Of a stretch of DNA of 64,000 bases, positions 1 to 8,583 are shown in pieces. The notes below the pieces were generated by a model. It ran no database searches and was not told the origin of the DNA. It was given only the letters and a program-made list of their open reading frames with translations. Both the position numbers and the translations under genes were made by a program. Location: positions 1 through 64,000 of the forward strand of contig CATLHE010000002.1 of NCBI GenBank assembly GCA_949948895.1, written 5' to 3'. This DNA is from an uncultured Christensenella sp. (GTDB lineage Bacteria; Bacillota; Clostridia; Christensenellales; Pumilibacteraceae). Numbering within the stretch: position 1 is the stretch's first letter; each line of letters begins with the position of its first letter.

Positions 1-97
1 TTAAGGGTGGCAAGTAATAACCACGCATGCTGCCAGGCTTCCAATGCGCATTTTATGCGCTGCTTGTATTATTAGGGCTATGCCCGAAACTGAAATA

Positions 98-116
98 CCC
101 CACGTTCCACGTGGGG
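98..116. terminator. Perfect 8-bp hairpin upstream of the first gene
   Basis: CCCCACGT (98-105) and ACGTGGGG (109-116) form a perfect 8-bp stem with a 3-nt loop, followed by an AT-rich stretch with broken T runs. It could be the terminator of a gene left of the window. The T tract is imperfect, so this is tentative. The rest of 1-258 holds no supportable gene; a TATAAT box at 206-211 may serve the following gene. Confidence 0.4.
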
Positions 117-258
117 ATATTTATTTATTCGGCGGTTATTTTCACGCTCTCTAAAATTCGCGGCGCACAGCATAATTCATCCAAAAGACGACATATAGTA
201 TACGGTATAATACCGAGCGGGATATTATCCCGAGCATTGGTAACGGCGAGGCGTAAGT

Positions 259-1647
259 ATGCGGTACGAAAAGAAAATGCTTATATTATCGGGCGAGGAA
301 GGCAAGGGTGTTGTGCTTATAGAGCGGAGCGGGCTGGGCGTCAGGTTTGCCGTTCGCACTTTTTCCTTGCCTGCGTGCAACGGGCTTATGGCGGGCGTCA
401 TCACCAAGTCCGACGTTTTTATAAGGGAATTGCCTGCGACAAAAGATCCGTCGGCGGTATTCTATTTGGACGATGCCGATATCCCGTCGTTGCATTTTGC
501 GGTGTTCGACGAAAGGCTGAGGCTTTACGGCACGTTCGGCAAAAAGATGTGGGAGTCTAACGTCATGGGGCTTCTTTTGAGTAAGCTTAAACCGGTGGGA
601 ACGCCCCCGCCCCCGTCGCTTCCCGTGCTTCCGCCCATAGTCGAGCGTCCGGAAGTTTTGCCGCTTCCCGACGGCACGGGTATCCCGCAATCGAGACTTT
701 CTGTGTACGGCGACGAAGCGCTTGCCGAATCGGACTTTTATACGACCTATGATTTTTCTTCGCGCATGCGCAAAGTGGACGAGTTTCTCGATTCGCCGCG
801 CGTTCTCGACGGGCTTGCGCCGACCGTGACACGTTCGCCGCTCAAAAGTCCGTCTTTGCCGCAGTCGGATATTTATACTCCAATGTCGTCGGTCACGGTG
901 AGACTGTCCGCCGTCGAAACGCAGGCTCCGCCCGCCGCGATAGACGAAGTCGCAAGCGTGAGTAGCATGGCGCAAAGCGTTCGCGCCGAAGAGATAGAGC
1001 ATGGCGACGCCGTAGTCGGCAAAGAGGAGGTAAGCGATATGTACGATACGGACGACCGATCGGCCGTCGAATCGACGGCGTTTGAAAGCTCGGCGATCGA
1101 CGCGACGGCAATGAATGAAACGTCGGCAAGCGAAATGGCAACGGCAAGCGCTACGGCGGCTACCGAAACCGCGGCGGCGACAGACGCGATAGCGGAAAAG
1201 GACGACATAAACGCGGTAGCCGAACAGCCGTGGCAGTACGAAGCGATGTTCTTGAGAAAGCGCAGTAATCGCGTGCCCATAGTAAAGCGTCCCGCAGTTG
1301 TTCCGCCGACCACTGCCGAAAAAGTGCCGCATATCCGCGAGACGGCGTTTATCGAGCGGTGCAGGGCGGATATAGATAAGCTGTTTTCTATCGCGGAGCG
1401 CGATAACGAGCTCACCGGACTGCTGCCCGATATAGAATGGGTGCGCGTCGAGTTTGACGGACACACCGTGGCGGTGGGGCGCAGTAAGGTGTTTTTGTGC
1501 TACGCCGTGGCGGGGCGGTACGAAAAGGTCTCGCCGTTAGGCGAGGAGGCACAGTGGTTGCCGTCGGTCAAAAGCATGCCCACGGGCAAGGGGTATTGGC
1601 TGATATTTCAGGACCTTGCTACGGGCGAGATCATACGCACGTGCTAG
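259..1647 (+). CDS. Hypothetical protein with low-complexity middle
   Basis: A 462-residue protein I do not recognise. Residues about 1-110 form a compact domain rich in beta-type sequence (starting MRYEKKMLILSGEEGKGVVL). Residues about 115-330 are Pro-rich, then Ala/Ser/Thr/Glu-rich low complexity and probably disordered. Residues about 355-462 form a second ordered domain ending GKGYWLIFQDLATGEIIRTC. There is no signal peptide or membrane segment, so it is probably cytosolic. The start is the first ATG of the frame, with a weak purine-rich GGCGAGG upstream. A long antisense frame and an overlapping + frame over the same DNA are composition shadows. Function unknown; the two ordered ends joined by a linker suggest an adaptor, which is inference only. 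Confidence 0.75.
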   Translation: MRYEKKMLILSGEEGKGVVLIERSGLGVRFAVRTFSLPACNGLMAGVITKSDVFIRELPATKDPSAVFYLDDADIPSLHFAVFDERLRLYGTFGKKMWESNVMGLLLSKLKPVGTPPPPSLPVLPPIVERPEVLPLPDGTGIPQSRLSVYGDEALAESDFYTTYDFSSRMRKVDEFLDSPRVLDGLAPTVTRSPLKSPSLPQSDIYTPMSSVTVRLSAVETQAPPAAIDEVASVSSMAQSVRAEEIEHGDAVVGKEEVSDMYDTDDRSAVESTAFESSAIDATAMNETSASEMATASATAATETAAATDAIAEKDDINAVAEQPWQYEAMFLRKRSNRVPIVKRPAVVPPTTAEKVPHIRETAFIERCRADIDKLFSIAERDNELTGLLPDIEWVRVEFDGHTVAVGRSKVFLCYAVAGRYEKVSPLGEEAQWLPSVKSMPTGKGYWLIFQDLATGEIIRTC

Positions 1648-1755
1648 GCTTTTCGCGTGAGAGTTTTTAAAAAACTCATAAATTAAATTTTACTCCGAAA
1701 ATAGCGTATTTTTCGCATAAACGGTTTTCAATGTCGTAAAAATGCGTAATTTTAG

Positions 1756-1790
1756 TTGCCTTTTCTATTGTCAGTTGTTATAATGACAGT
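1756..1790 (+). promoter_or_regulatory. Leaderless sigma-A promoter of GH2-like gene
   Basis: TTGCCT (1756-1761), a 17-nt spacer and TATAAT (1779-1784) stand only 6 nt before the ATG at 1791. Transcription should start at or next to the A of the start codon. No Shine-Dalgarno sequence fits in between. Confidence 0.75.
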
Positions 1791-4043
1791 ATGAAAAGTG
1801 TAGACTTGAATGCAAAATGGCATATCGCTACGGAAGGGGACGAGATCGTTCGTAATTTACCGTACGACGCAACCGCTCATGCGGCGCGCGATTATACCTG
1901 CGCGTTCGGCGAGCTTAACGGGTACGTGCCCGCGGCTCGCGCGGTTTTTACAAAGGAACTGCCCGCAGTGCGCCGCGGCAAGGCGTACGTTTGCATTTCT
2001 GGTTCGCTCGGATACGGCGACGTTTTTATAAACGGCGACTTGATCGGGCGCGTGCACGGCGTTTATCCGCATAAGTTCGACGTTACGGGGCTTCTCGGAT
2101 CTTCGCATAACGAGTTGAAGTTGGAGCTTGTTTCCGTTCCGGGAATGAGCGATAAATATGTGGGTCTCGGCATAGGCGGCGGAGTGACGCTCGTGACCGA
2201 GGACGATATCGATATAGAACACGGCTCGCTTTTCGTAACTACCGAAACGACGGGCGATAAAACCTATGCCGACGTGACGCTTTCCGTAAAAAACGACACC
2301 GACGCGGCGCAAAAGATTGTGCTCGACTGCACGCTTTTGAATAATCGCGGCAAGCGCTGCGGCAAGAAACAGCGTAAAATATTCGTTCGCGCGCGTTCGT
2401 CCAAGAGTTTTACCGTGCGCGTTCGCATAAACAAAGCATACGAGTGGACTCTTTCCGATCCGTATGTATATACCGCAGTGGCTTCGCTTATCATGGACGG
2501 CGACAGCGACGGCGCTAGGTCTGTATCCACTACGTTCGGCGTGGTGACGCGCGCTCTAAATCCCGTGCGCGGACTTTATATCAACAATAAAAATACCGAT
2601 CTTTTCGGCGCGTACGTGTCGCACGCGGACGCTATACTCGGCGGCGCGTCGGTGTATACAAATGAGAAAAGACGGTTCGAGGCATTAAAAGGATTGGGCT
2701 ATAACGCCGTGCATTTTGTCGAATGTCCTTCGGACGCTGCGCTCAGAGCGCTCGACGATATAGGCATGTATGCGTACGTGGATATTTTCTCTGCGCTCGG
2801 CAGCGGCAAAGCCCCGCTCGACGCGCATATATTCGGTGAAGCGACGGCTATAGAGGAGAGCGTGATAGCTCTTCGCAATCATCCGTGCGTCGCTATCTAC
2901 GGCGTCGCGGACGACGTGCCCGAGTGTTACGGCAGAAACGACGGTTATGCCGTTATCGAAGAAGGCGTAGGTCTTATTAAATCGTTGGACGACACCAGAC
3001 CCGTCACCGTTTCTACGCACGAGCTTGTGCCCACGACGCAGGAACTCGAAAACGCGGGAGTAAAACGCCGCATGGATTCGGACGCCACGGCGATAAATGC
3101 GGGACGCGAAAAAGATCTGTTCGATACGCTCACCGAGCCCGCCTTTTCCGCAGTCGACGTTTGCGGGTTCAATTATCTGTATCCGCTTTACGGCTCGGAC
3201 AAGCTCAAGCATAACAGGCTCATATTGGGCAGTCGCACCGATTCGGAACGCGCCTTTGAGAGCGTGGACGAGACAGAGAAGAACTTGCACGTTATAGGCG
3301 ATTTTGCCGATTGCGGAATAGACTATCCCGGCGGCGGCAAGCTCAACGAGATACTTTGCTCCAAAGGCGATCTCGACGCGATAGGCGACGACAAGATACA
3401 GGGCGCGTATAAGCGCATAATTCTGGGCGGCAGGAACCTCGCGTACTTGGCGGTGCTCGATCCCGATACGGACGAGCCCGTAGCCATGTGGAACTGGCCG
3501 CGTTATCTCGGCAAAGAAGTTACCGTAAGAGTGTACACTTCGGGCGACGTCGCGGCGCTGTATCTCGACGGACGGCTTATAGGTCGCAAGCTCGCGGGAA
3601 AGATAAACCGCCATATCGCTACGTTTACTACCGAGTATTATCCCGGCACGTTGGAAGCCGTATGCTATTTCAAAGGTGTCGAGTGCGCGCGCGCAAAGCT
3701 CAAGACGGCGGGCTCGCCCAAGTCGATACGGCTCACCGCATACGAAAAATCGCTCAGCCTTTCGCGCGGCGATATCGGGTTTGCTTATGTGGACGTATGC
3801 GACCGCGAGGGCGATCTCGTGCCTTATGCCATGCGCACTTTGACGGCGCAGATCACGGGCGCGGAGCTCGTAGGCTTCATAAACGGCGATCCCATGCTAA
3901 GAAAGATATCGTTCGACAGTTGCCCCGCGTTTGGCGGGAGAGCTATGCTCGCGATACGACCCGACGAAACGGGCAAGGCGGTAGTCAAGGTTACGGGCGA
4001 CGGGTTGCTCTCTTCCAAAATATCCTTTAAGATAAAGGATTGA
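1791..4043 (+). CDS. GH2-like protein (beta-galactosidase fold) lacking catalytic glutamates
   Basis: 750 residues with the glycoside hydrolase family 2 layout: an N-terminal jelly-roll sugar-binding domain (about 1-140, with the FTKELP and GDVFINGDLIGRV motifs), an Ig-like domain (about 145-255), a TIM-barrel region (about 260-560) and C-terminal beta domains. In active GH2 enzymes the acid/base follows RNHP in a segment ending NE. Here RNHPCVAIYGVADD (from N363) has Ala-Asp where Asn-Glu is expected. The usual nucleophile motif GSE reads GSR (R482). Both catalytic glutamates therefore appear to be missing. There is no signal peptide, so it is probably a cytosolic non-catalytic carbohydrate-binding protein. 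The start is fixed by a promoter 6 nt upstream. Family assignment is good; loss of activity is inferred. Confidence 0.8.
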   Translation: MKSVDLNAKWHIATEGDEIVRNLPYDATAHAARDYTCAFGELNGYVPAARAVFTKELPAVRRGKAYVCISGSLGYGDVFINGDLIGRVHGVYPHKFDVTGLLGSSHNELKLELVSVPGMSDKYVGLGIGGGVTLVTEDDIDIEHGSLFVTTETTGDKTYADVTLSVKNDTDAAQKIVLDCTLLNNRGKRCGKKQRKIFVRARSSKSFTVRVRINKAYEWTLSDPYVYTAVASLIMDGDSDGARSVSTTFGVVTRALNPVRGLYINNKNTDLFGAYVSHADAILGGASVYTNEKRRFEALKGLGYNAVHFVECPSDAALRALDDIGMYAYVDIFSALGSGKAPLDAHIFGEATAIEESVIALRNHPCVAIYGVADDVPECYGRNDGYAVIEEGVGLIKSLDDTRPVTVSTHELVPTTQELENAGVKRRMDSDATAINAGREKDLFDTLTEPAFSAVDVCGFNYLYPLYGSDKLKHNRLILGSRTDSERAFESVDETEKNLHVIGDFADCGIDYPGGGKLNEILCSKGDLDAIGDDKIQGAYKRIILGGRNLAYLAVLDPDTDEPVAMWNWPRYLGKEVTVRVYTSGDVAALYLDGRLIGRKLAGKINRHIATFTTEYYPGTLEAVCYFKGVECARAKLKTAGSPKSIRLTAYEKSLSLSRGDIGFAYVDVCDREGDLVPYAMRTLTAQITGAELVGFINGDPMLRKISFDSCPAFGGRAMLAIRPDETGKAVVKVTGDGLLSSKISFKIKD

Positions 4044-4108
4044 CAAGCTCAGCCGCGATACGGCGGTTAAATTCGGATAATACGGTCATAATTCATTACG
4101 GAGTTTAT

Positions 4109-5704
4109 ATGAAAAACAAAAAAATCGTCGCTTCAATAGCAATCGCCGCCGCGCTGGCAGTCTCGCCGGTGCTTTGCGCTTGCTCGGGCGACCACTATTC
4201 CGATATCGATTTTCCCGCGCAGGATACTTCGTACGCGGTAACCAGTCAGGGCGGCAGCGCCGTTCAGTACGGCAATTACGTTTATTTTATAAACGGCACG
4301 CGCGGATATGAAGATACCGACGGAAAGAACAACGTGTGGGGCGACGTGGTCAAAGGTGCGCTCTACCGCGCGGAACTCAACGGGTCCAAAGTAAAAGAAG
4401 AAGGCGACGCGTTTTCGCGGTTTAATATAGCGCTCGATACCGAGTCCGGCTTGGAGTTTAAGTTCACCGAAGGCAAGGATTATTTCGACGAGCCCGAAAA
4501 CGTCGTGAACACGACGGCTATCGCGCCCAAAACGGTAGGCACGAGCGGCTACGAAAACGGCGGCATATTCATTTACGATAACTACGTGTATTTTGCCAGC
4601 CCCAATAACGAAAAGAACAAAACGGGCACCGTTCAAACGACTCACACCGATTTTTATATGATGTCTTTGTCGGGCGGCAAACCCGTCAAACTCTATACGT
4701 CGGGCACCGATACTTCGTCGTCGGCGTATGCGTTTTATAAGTTCAAAGGAAACGTATATCTCGTAGTCAACGAGGACGGCAAGATAGTATCCGTTAAAGT
4801 GAACGTAGGTAAGGAAAAAGCGGAAGACCCCGTTACGTTTAAAGTAAACGCGACGCAGGTGTATTTCCCCGTGCGCGACACCTATTATAAGGGTATCGAC
4901 AACAATACGGTAGAAGACTTTATATACTTTGTCCGCAACGTAAACGACGACGACAATATGCACAGCGGCACGGTCATAGAAGCGATGCGCCCCGACGGTT
5001 CGGAAAATTTTGTAGTGTCCGAAAACGGTCAGACGGAGGAATTAGTAGCCGTGCGCGACGGCGTGCTGTTTTATAGCACGACGGTATCGGGCAAGTCCGT
5101 GCTCGCATACGACAGTCTCCATGACGCGCTCATGCAGTATTCGTCCTCGTACAAAAACGCGCAAAACAAACTCGACGCGGACAAACAGTACAAGCAGTTC
5201 TCGGGCAAATTTCCGTCCGAGTTATCAAGCGACCCGTCCATTTATCCGTTCCGTCCCGATTTGCAAAGCAACGTCGTGTACTATGCGGACATGGGCAGCA
5301 GTTCTCTCGACCTGTACGAGACGGACGGCACGGTCACGACTATCTATTCGGGCTCGACGGGGTCGGCCTTATTCATACGCGAAAATTATCTGTATTACAG
5401 CGGCTCGAGTTCCGACTTTTACAGAGTTCCGTTGTTCGACAATATGGAAGGGTACGGCGATACTCAGCTGCTCGCTTCCGAGACCACTTCGGCGGGCATA
5501 AGCTGCGATTATGTGGCGGGGTACTTCACGTACTTCGGCGAGGTCGATCAGTGGGCAGACTCGTACACCTATTTTTACAAAGTGGACGGGCGTCAAAACC
5601 TCGATCCCGATTATAAGGGCACGTTCGTGGGTAAGCGCGCAAAAGCCGATATCCCCAGCGACGAAGAGCTCGAGGATATCAAAAACGGCGAAACGGAAGA
5701 ATGA
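4109..5704 (+). CDS. Lipoprotein with beta-propeller-like repeats (DUF5050-like)
   Basis: About 531 residues from the ATG at 4109, chosen because GGAG lies 6 nt upstream and a lipoprotein signal peptide follows directly: a Lys-rich n-region, a hydrophobic stretch (about 7-22) and the lipobox LCAC with Cys25. The frame stays open to 4040, but that extension would bury the signal. The mature part has repeated segments of the type YGNYVYFIN, YDNYVYFAS, DGVLFYSTT, RENYLYYSG and AGYFTYFGE. This spacing is typical of DUF5050-type beta-propeller blades. It is predicted to be anchored on the outer face of the membrane. No catalytic residues are evident; ligand unknown. Confidence 0.75.
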   Translation: MKNKKIVASIAIAAALAVSPVLCACSGDHYSDIDFPAQDTSYAVTSQGGSAVQYGNYVYFINGTRGYEDTDGKNNVWGDVVKGALYRAELNGSKVKEEGDAFSRFNIALDTESGLEFKFTEGKDYFDEPENVVNTTAIAPKTVGTSGYENGGIFIYDNYVYFASPNNEKNKTGTVQTTHTDFYMMSLSGGKPVKLYTSGTDTSSSAYAFYKFKGNVYLVVNEDGKIVSVKVNVGKEKAEDPVTFKVNATQVYFPVRDTYYKGIDNNTVEDFIYFVRNVNDDDNMHSGTVIEAMRPDGSENFVVSENGQTEELVAVRDGVLFYSTTVSGKSVLAYDSLHDALMQYSSSYKNAQNKLDADKQYKQFSGKFPSELSSDPSIYPFRPDLQSNVVYYADMGSSSLDLYETDGTVTTIYSGSTGSALFIRENYLYYSGSSSDFYRVPLFDNMEGYGDTQLLASETTSAGISCDYVAGYFTYFGEVDQWADSYTYFYKVDGRQNLDPDYKGTFVGKRAKADIPSDEELEDIKNGETEE

Positions 5705-5764
5705 TCGCGGCGATATTTGCAGCTCGCGCATAGTTTCTTTTTTAAAAGAAGTGTAGAAAAATGC

Positions 5765-5793
5765 TTGACAAGGCATTGAGGATATGATAATCT
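5765..5793 (+). promoter_or_regulatory. Promoter upstream of rpmG-secE-nusG
   Basis: TTGACA (5765-5770), a 17-nt spacer and TAATCT (5788-5793). A terminator-like hairpin begins at the expected transcription start, so this promoter may be attenuated. Confidence 0.6.
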
Positions 5794-5798
5794 TATAA

Positions 5799-5823
5799 AG
5801 CACCGTTTAGGCGGTGTTTTATT
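5799..5823 (+). terminator. Rho-independent terminator or attenuator before rpmG
   Basis: CACCG, a 6-nt loop (TTTAGG) and CGGTG are followed by TTTTATT. It either ends the lipoprotein transcript (stop at 5704) or acts on transcripts from the promoter just upstream. Confidence 0.65.
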
Positions 5824-5880
5824 AGCTTAGCGATTTTTGCGGCAACGCGGAAAAGCGGGCATAAGCTTTCGGAGGGCCTT

Positions 5881-6039
5881 ATGGAACCTAAAAACGTCAG
5901 AATTACGCTTGAGTGCACCGAGTGCAAACAGCGCAATTACGATACGACAAAGAACAAAAAGAACGATCCCGACAGGATTGAGCTTAAAAAGTACTGCCGT
6001 TTCTGCAAGAAACGCACCGTACACAAGGAAGCCAAATAA
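5881..6039 (+). CDS. rpmG: 50S ribosomal protein L33
   Basis: A 52-residue L33. It has the two CxxC zinc-binding pairs typical of the Zn-containing form: CTEC near the N-terminus and CRFC near residues 39-42, with [16 protein letters not shown] between. GGAGG lies about 8 nt before the ATG. It sits directly before secE and nusG, the usual Bacillota order, and the spacing to secE is one base, so translation is probably coupled. L33 is a small protein of the 50S E-site region. Confidence 0.95.
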   Translation: MEPKNVRITLECTECKQRNYDTTKNKKNDPDRIELKKYCRFCKKRTVHKEAK

Positions 6040-6040
6040 T

Positions 6041-6355
6041 ATGGCGGACGGAAGAGTCACCAAAGACTCCAAGGAGAAAAAGAAGAAGGAGCCCGGGCGC
6101 GTCAAGCGTTGGTTTAAGGATTTCTTTTCCGAACTGAAAAAGGTTACCTGGCCGTCTTTCTCCAAGGTTTTAAAACAGACCGGCATCGTGCTGCTTGTTA
6201 CGGTGTGCTTTTTGCTTGTCTTGATGGCGTTCGACTCGTTATTCGGGCTTTTGTATAGGTACTTGATAAGCGGACTTACCGACAGCGTGTCGGCGTTTGC
6301 CTTGTCGGCTAGGAGCTTTGCCGCTGCGGGAGGAGGAGGGTTGTTATTATGTTAG
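6041..6355 (+). CDS. secE: Protein translocase subunit SecE
   Basis: 104 residues. A Lys-rich cytosolic N-terminus (KEKKKKEPGRVKRW) is followed by the SecE signature FFSELKKVTWPSFSKVLKQT and one membrane span (about residues 46-67). SecE stabilises SecY in the preprotein translocase. The start is the ATG one base after the rpmG stop. After the usual end of the family (about YRYLISGL) there are roughly 30 extra residues ending in an Ala/Gly/Leu-rich tail. The stop overlaps the start of nusG by 7 nt, and the nusG Shine-Dalgarno sequence is inside this tail, so the extra tail may partly serve to carry that site. Confidence 0.9.
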   Translation: MADGRVTKDSKEKKKKEPGRVKRWFKDFFSELKKVTWPSFSKVLKQTGIVLLVTVCFLLVLMAFDSLFGLLYRYLISGLTDSVSAFALSARSFAAAGGGGLLLC

Positions 6356-6885
6356 ATCAAGAACTTCCCGAAGCCAAGTGGTACATTCTCCATACCTATT
6401 CGGGTTACGAGAATCTGGTCAAGGTCAACCTCGAAACGGCGTTCCAAAAGAACAACATCGAGGACAGGCTTATCGATATCCGTATTCCCATGGAAGACGT
6501 CGTCGAGGAAAAGAACAATAAGCGCAAGATAGTTCACCGCAGAATGTTCCCCTCGTACGTTCTCGTCAAAATGATATACACGCGCGATATGTGGCACCTC
6601 ATAACGGGCACGCGCGGCGTCACGGGATTTGTCGGTCCTCAGGGCAAGCCCACGCCGCTTACCGACGAAGAGATACGCCGCATGCAGCTCGAAAAAGTAA
6701 CGGTGCGCACGGACTTTGCCGTAGGCGATACCATTCGCGTCGTGAACGGTCCGCTCACCGATATGACGGGCGAGATCAAGAGCATAAACACGACGACGGG
6801 CAAATGCTCGGTTGACATCAATATGTTCGGTCGCATGACGCCTGCGGAGCTCGATACGTACCAGATAGAAAAGATCGAGCTTTAA
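6349..6885 (+). CDS. nusG: Transcription termination/antitermination factor NusG
   Basis: 178 residues, full length. The N-terminal NGN domain starts KWYILHTYSGYENLVKVNLE and contains the RRMFPSYVLVKM core. The C-terminal KOW domain has VGDTIRVVNGPLTDMTGEI. NusG binds the RNA polymerase clamp and modulates pausing and termination. GGAGGAGG lies at about 6330-6337, inside the end of secE, which supports this start and coupling to secE. Confidence 0.95.
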   Translation: MLDQELPEAKWYILHTYSGYENLVKVNLETAFQKNNIEDRLIDIRIPMEDVVEEKNNKRKIVHRRMFPSYVLVKMIYTRDMWHLITGTRGVTGFVGPQGKPTPLTDEEIRRMQLEKVTVRTDFAVGDTIRVVNGPLTDMTGEIKSINTTTGKCSVDINMFGRMTPAELDTYQIEKIEL

Positions 6886-6974
6886 CTCGACGGCGTATGC
6901 ATCTCGCGATAGTGCGTCAGCCTGCGTCGCCGAGGCGTTACAAACATAAGAGAATCAAACGCGATCAACTACAA

Positions 6975-7030
6975 TGTTACTTAACGGGAGAGGGTAAACC
7001 TCGCTAGCACCGCGATTGTAAAAATATTTT
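6975..7030 (+). promoter_or_regulatory. Possible L1-type leader before rplK
   Basis: The 159-nt gap between nusG and rplK contains GGGAG (about 6985), a small GAGG/CCTC hairpin and CACCG. This is broadly like the 23S mimic used by L1 to control the L11-L1 operon in other Bacillota. The match is by eye and weak. Confidence 0.3.
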
Positions 7031-7044
7031 GCAAGGAGAAAGAA

Positions 7045-7470
7045 ATGGCTAAGAAACTGCAAGCAGTAGTAAAACTGCAATTACCTGCCGGCAAAGCCAC
7101 CCCGGGACCTCCCGTCGGTTCGAGCTTGGGTCCGCATGGCATCAACATCCCCGGCTTCGTCAAGGAGTTCAACGAGCGTACGCGCGACAAGGAAGGACTT
7201 ATAATCCCCGTTGTCATGAGCATATTCTCCGACCGCTCGTTCACGTTTGTGCTTAAAAGCCCGCCTGCGGCTGTCCTTATCAAAAAGGCGTGCGGCATCG
7301 AGTCGGCTTCGGCAAAGCCCAATCGCGACAAGGTCGCCAAGATCACGAAAGCTCAGATCGAGGAGATCGCCAAAATAAAAATGGCTGACCTCAACGCCGC
7401 GTCGATGGAAACCGCTATGTCTATGGTAGCGGGCACGGCGCGCTCCATGGGCGTAGTGGTGGAGGACTGA
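7045..7470 (+). CDS. rplK: 50S ribosomal protein L11
   Basis: 141 residues, the normal length of L11. The N-terminal PxxP-rich domain is [20 protein letters not shown], followed by the RNA-binding C-terminal domain ending [21 protein letters not shown]11 binds the GTPase-associated region of 23S rRNA. AAGGAG lies 9 nt before the ATG. rplA starts one base after its stop, so the two are an operon. Confidence 0.96.
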   Translation: MAKKLQAVVKLQLPAGKATPGPPVGSSLGPHGINIPGFVKEFNERTRDKEGLIIPVVMSIFSDRSFTFVLKSPPAAVLIKKACGIESASAKPNRDKVAKITKAQIEEIAKIKMADLNAASMETAMSMVAGTARSMGVVVED

Positions 7471-7471
7471 T

Positions 7472-8158
7472 ATGAAACACGGTAAGAGATATAACGCCGC
7501 GGTCGAAAAGATCGAGAGCGGCAAGGCGTACGACGTTCAGGAAGCGTTTTCCAAGATAGAAGAGATAGCGACCGCCAAGTTTGACGAGACTATCGAAGCG
7601 CATATCAAACTCGGCGTAGACCCGCGCCAAGCCGACCAACAGGTTCGCGGCACGGTCGTTCTTCCCAACGGTACCGGTAAATCGGTACGCGTGCTCGTTA
7701 TCGCCAAAGGCGACAAAGCGGACATAGCGCAAAAAGCGGGCGCAGACATAGTCGGCGCGGAAGAAATAATCGCCAAGATCCAAAACGAGAACTACCTCGA
7801 CTTTGACGTAGTTATCACTTCGCCCGACATGATGGGGCAGCTCGGTAGAGTAGCGCGTATCCTAGGACCGCGCGGACTCATGCCCAGCCCCAAGTCCGGC
7901 ACGATCACTCAGGACATTGCCAAGGCTATAGCCGATACCAAAGCCGGTAAAGTGGAATACAGAGTAGACAAAACGTCCATAGTCCACTGCATAATCGGCA
8001 AAAAGAGCTTCGGCGCGGACAAGCTTAAAGAAAACTTCGATACGCTCATCGACGCTATCGTAAAAGCCAAGCCCGCGGCGGCGAAAGGTACCTACCTTCG
8101 CAGTGTGTATGTAACGCCCGCAATGGGACCCGGAGTCAAGGTCAACGTTCGTTCGTAA
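7472..8158 (+). CDS. rplA: 50S ribosomal protein L1
   Basis: 228 residues, full length. It has the L1 core: [20 protein letters not shown] near the N-terminus, the conserved [14 protein letters not shown] segment, and a C-terminal [20 protein letters not shown]1 forms the 50S stalk near the E site and commonly represses its own operon. It is directly coupled to rplK. A 425-nt repeat- and leader-containing gap separates it from rplJ. Confidence 0.96.
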   Translation: MKHGKRYNAAVEKIESGKAYDVQEAFSKIEEIATAKFDETIEAHIKLGVDPRQADQQVRGTVVLPNGTGKSVRVLVIAKGDKADIAQKAGADIVGAEEIIAKIQNENYLDFDVVITSPDMMGQLGRVARILGPRGLMPSPKSGTITQDIAKAIADTKAGKVEYRVDKTSIVHCIIGKKSFGADKLKENFDTLIDAIVKAKPAAAKGTYLRSVYVTPAMGPGVKVNVRS

Positions 8159-8200
8159 ACCGCGGACGGCGGAAGCCAAACAACAAAATGCAACAACAGC

Positions 8201-8400
8201 GCGGCGTTGAGTAGTTATCGGCGGCGCGAAATTCCTCGGGTGTAACGAAGCCCGAATTGCCGAAAGGCGGAACAAAGTGGCGTTGAGTAGTTATCGGCGG
8301 CGCGAAATTCCTCGGGCGTAAAAGCCCGAACTGCCGAAAGGCGGAACAAAGCGGCGTTGAGCAATTATCGGCGACGCGAAATTCCTCGGGTGTAACGACG
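8201..8400 (+). repeat. Three tandem ~75-bp repeats with hairpins
   Basis: Copies begin at 8201, 8277 and 8351, each opening with GCGGCGTTGAG or a close variant and containing AATTCCTCGGG(T/C)GTAA. The first two also contain a GCC-GAAA-GGC mini-hairpin, and copy 2 has a CGGGC/GCCCG stem. The third copy is truncated and runs into TCGGGTGTAACG...AACACACGA (8388-8422), a core shared with the dispersed repeat family elsewhere in this window. It lies between rplA and the L10 leader; no ORF is supported. Confidence 0.8.
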
Positions 8401-8439
8401 TTTCCAACGAAGTAGTCAACACACGAGCGGTAAAAAAAG

Positions 8440-8555
8440 CCTAAGACACAAGCGGAAACTTAAACGGTCGAAAGACCGACTTGTCGAGGCGCGGTAAATC
8501 ACCTTAGTATTTAACGGTGTATTTTCGGCGGCGCTCGGCAAGGGGCGCCGCTTTT
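8440..8555 (+). ncRNA. Ribosomal protein L10 leader with attenuator
   Basis: Directly before rplJ there is a GGTC-GAAA-GACC hairpin (about 8467-8478), then TTGTCGAGGCGCGGT, which resembles the CTGCCGAGGTG core of known Bacillota L10 leaders. A perfect GCGGCGC (8528-8534) / GCGCCGC (8545-8551) stem followed by TTTT acts as terminator. L10(L12)4 binding to such leaders controls rplJ-rplL. The terminator is seen directly; the leader identity rests on position and the short core. Confidence 0.6.
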
Positions 8556-8583
8556 GAATAGAAAAATCTTTAAGGAGGTTACT

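Noticed and set aside
27-560. 177-codon + strand frame overlapping the first gene
   Set aside because: Crosses the promoter-like region and overlaps the 259-1647 frame by 300 nt; no ribosome-binding site or domain.
286-1464. 392-codon minus-strand frame opposite the first gene
   Set aside because: Arg-rich composition mirrors the Ala/Ser-rich + strand protein; no motifs. Treated as a shadow.
4040-4108. Upstream extension of the lipoprotein gene to the ATG at 4040
   Set aside because: It would place 23 residues before a clear lipoprotein signal peptide and overlaps the GH2-like stop; the start at 4109 has a ribosome-binding site.
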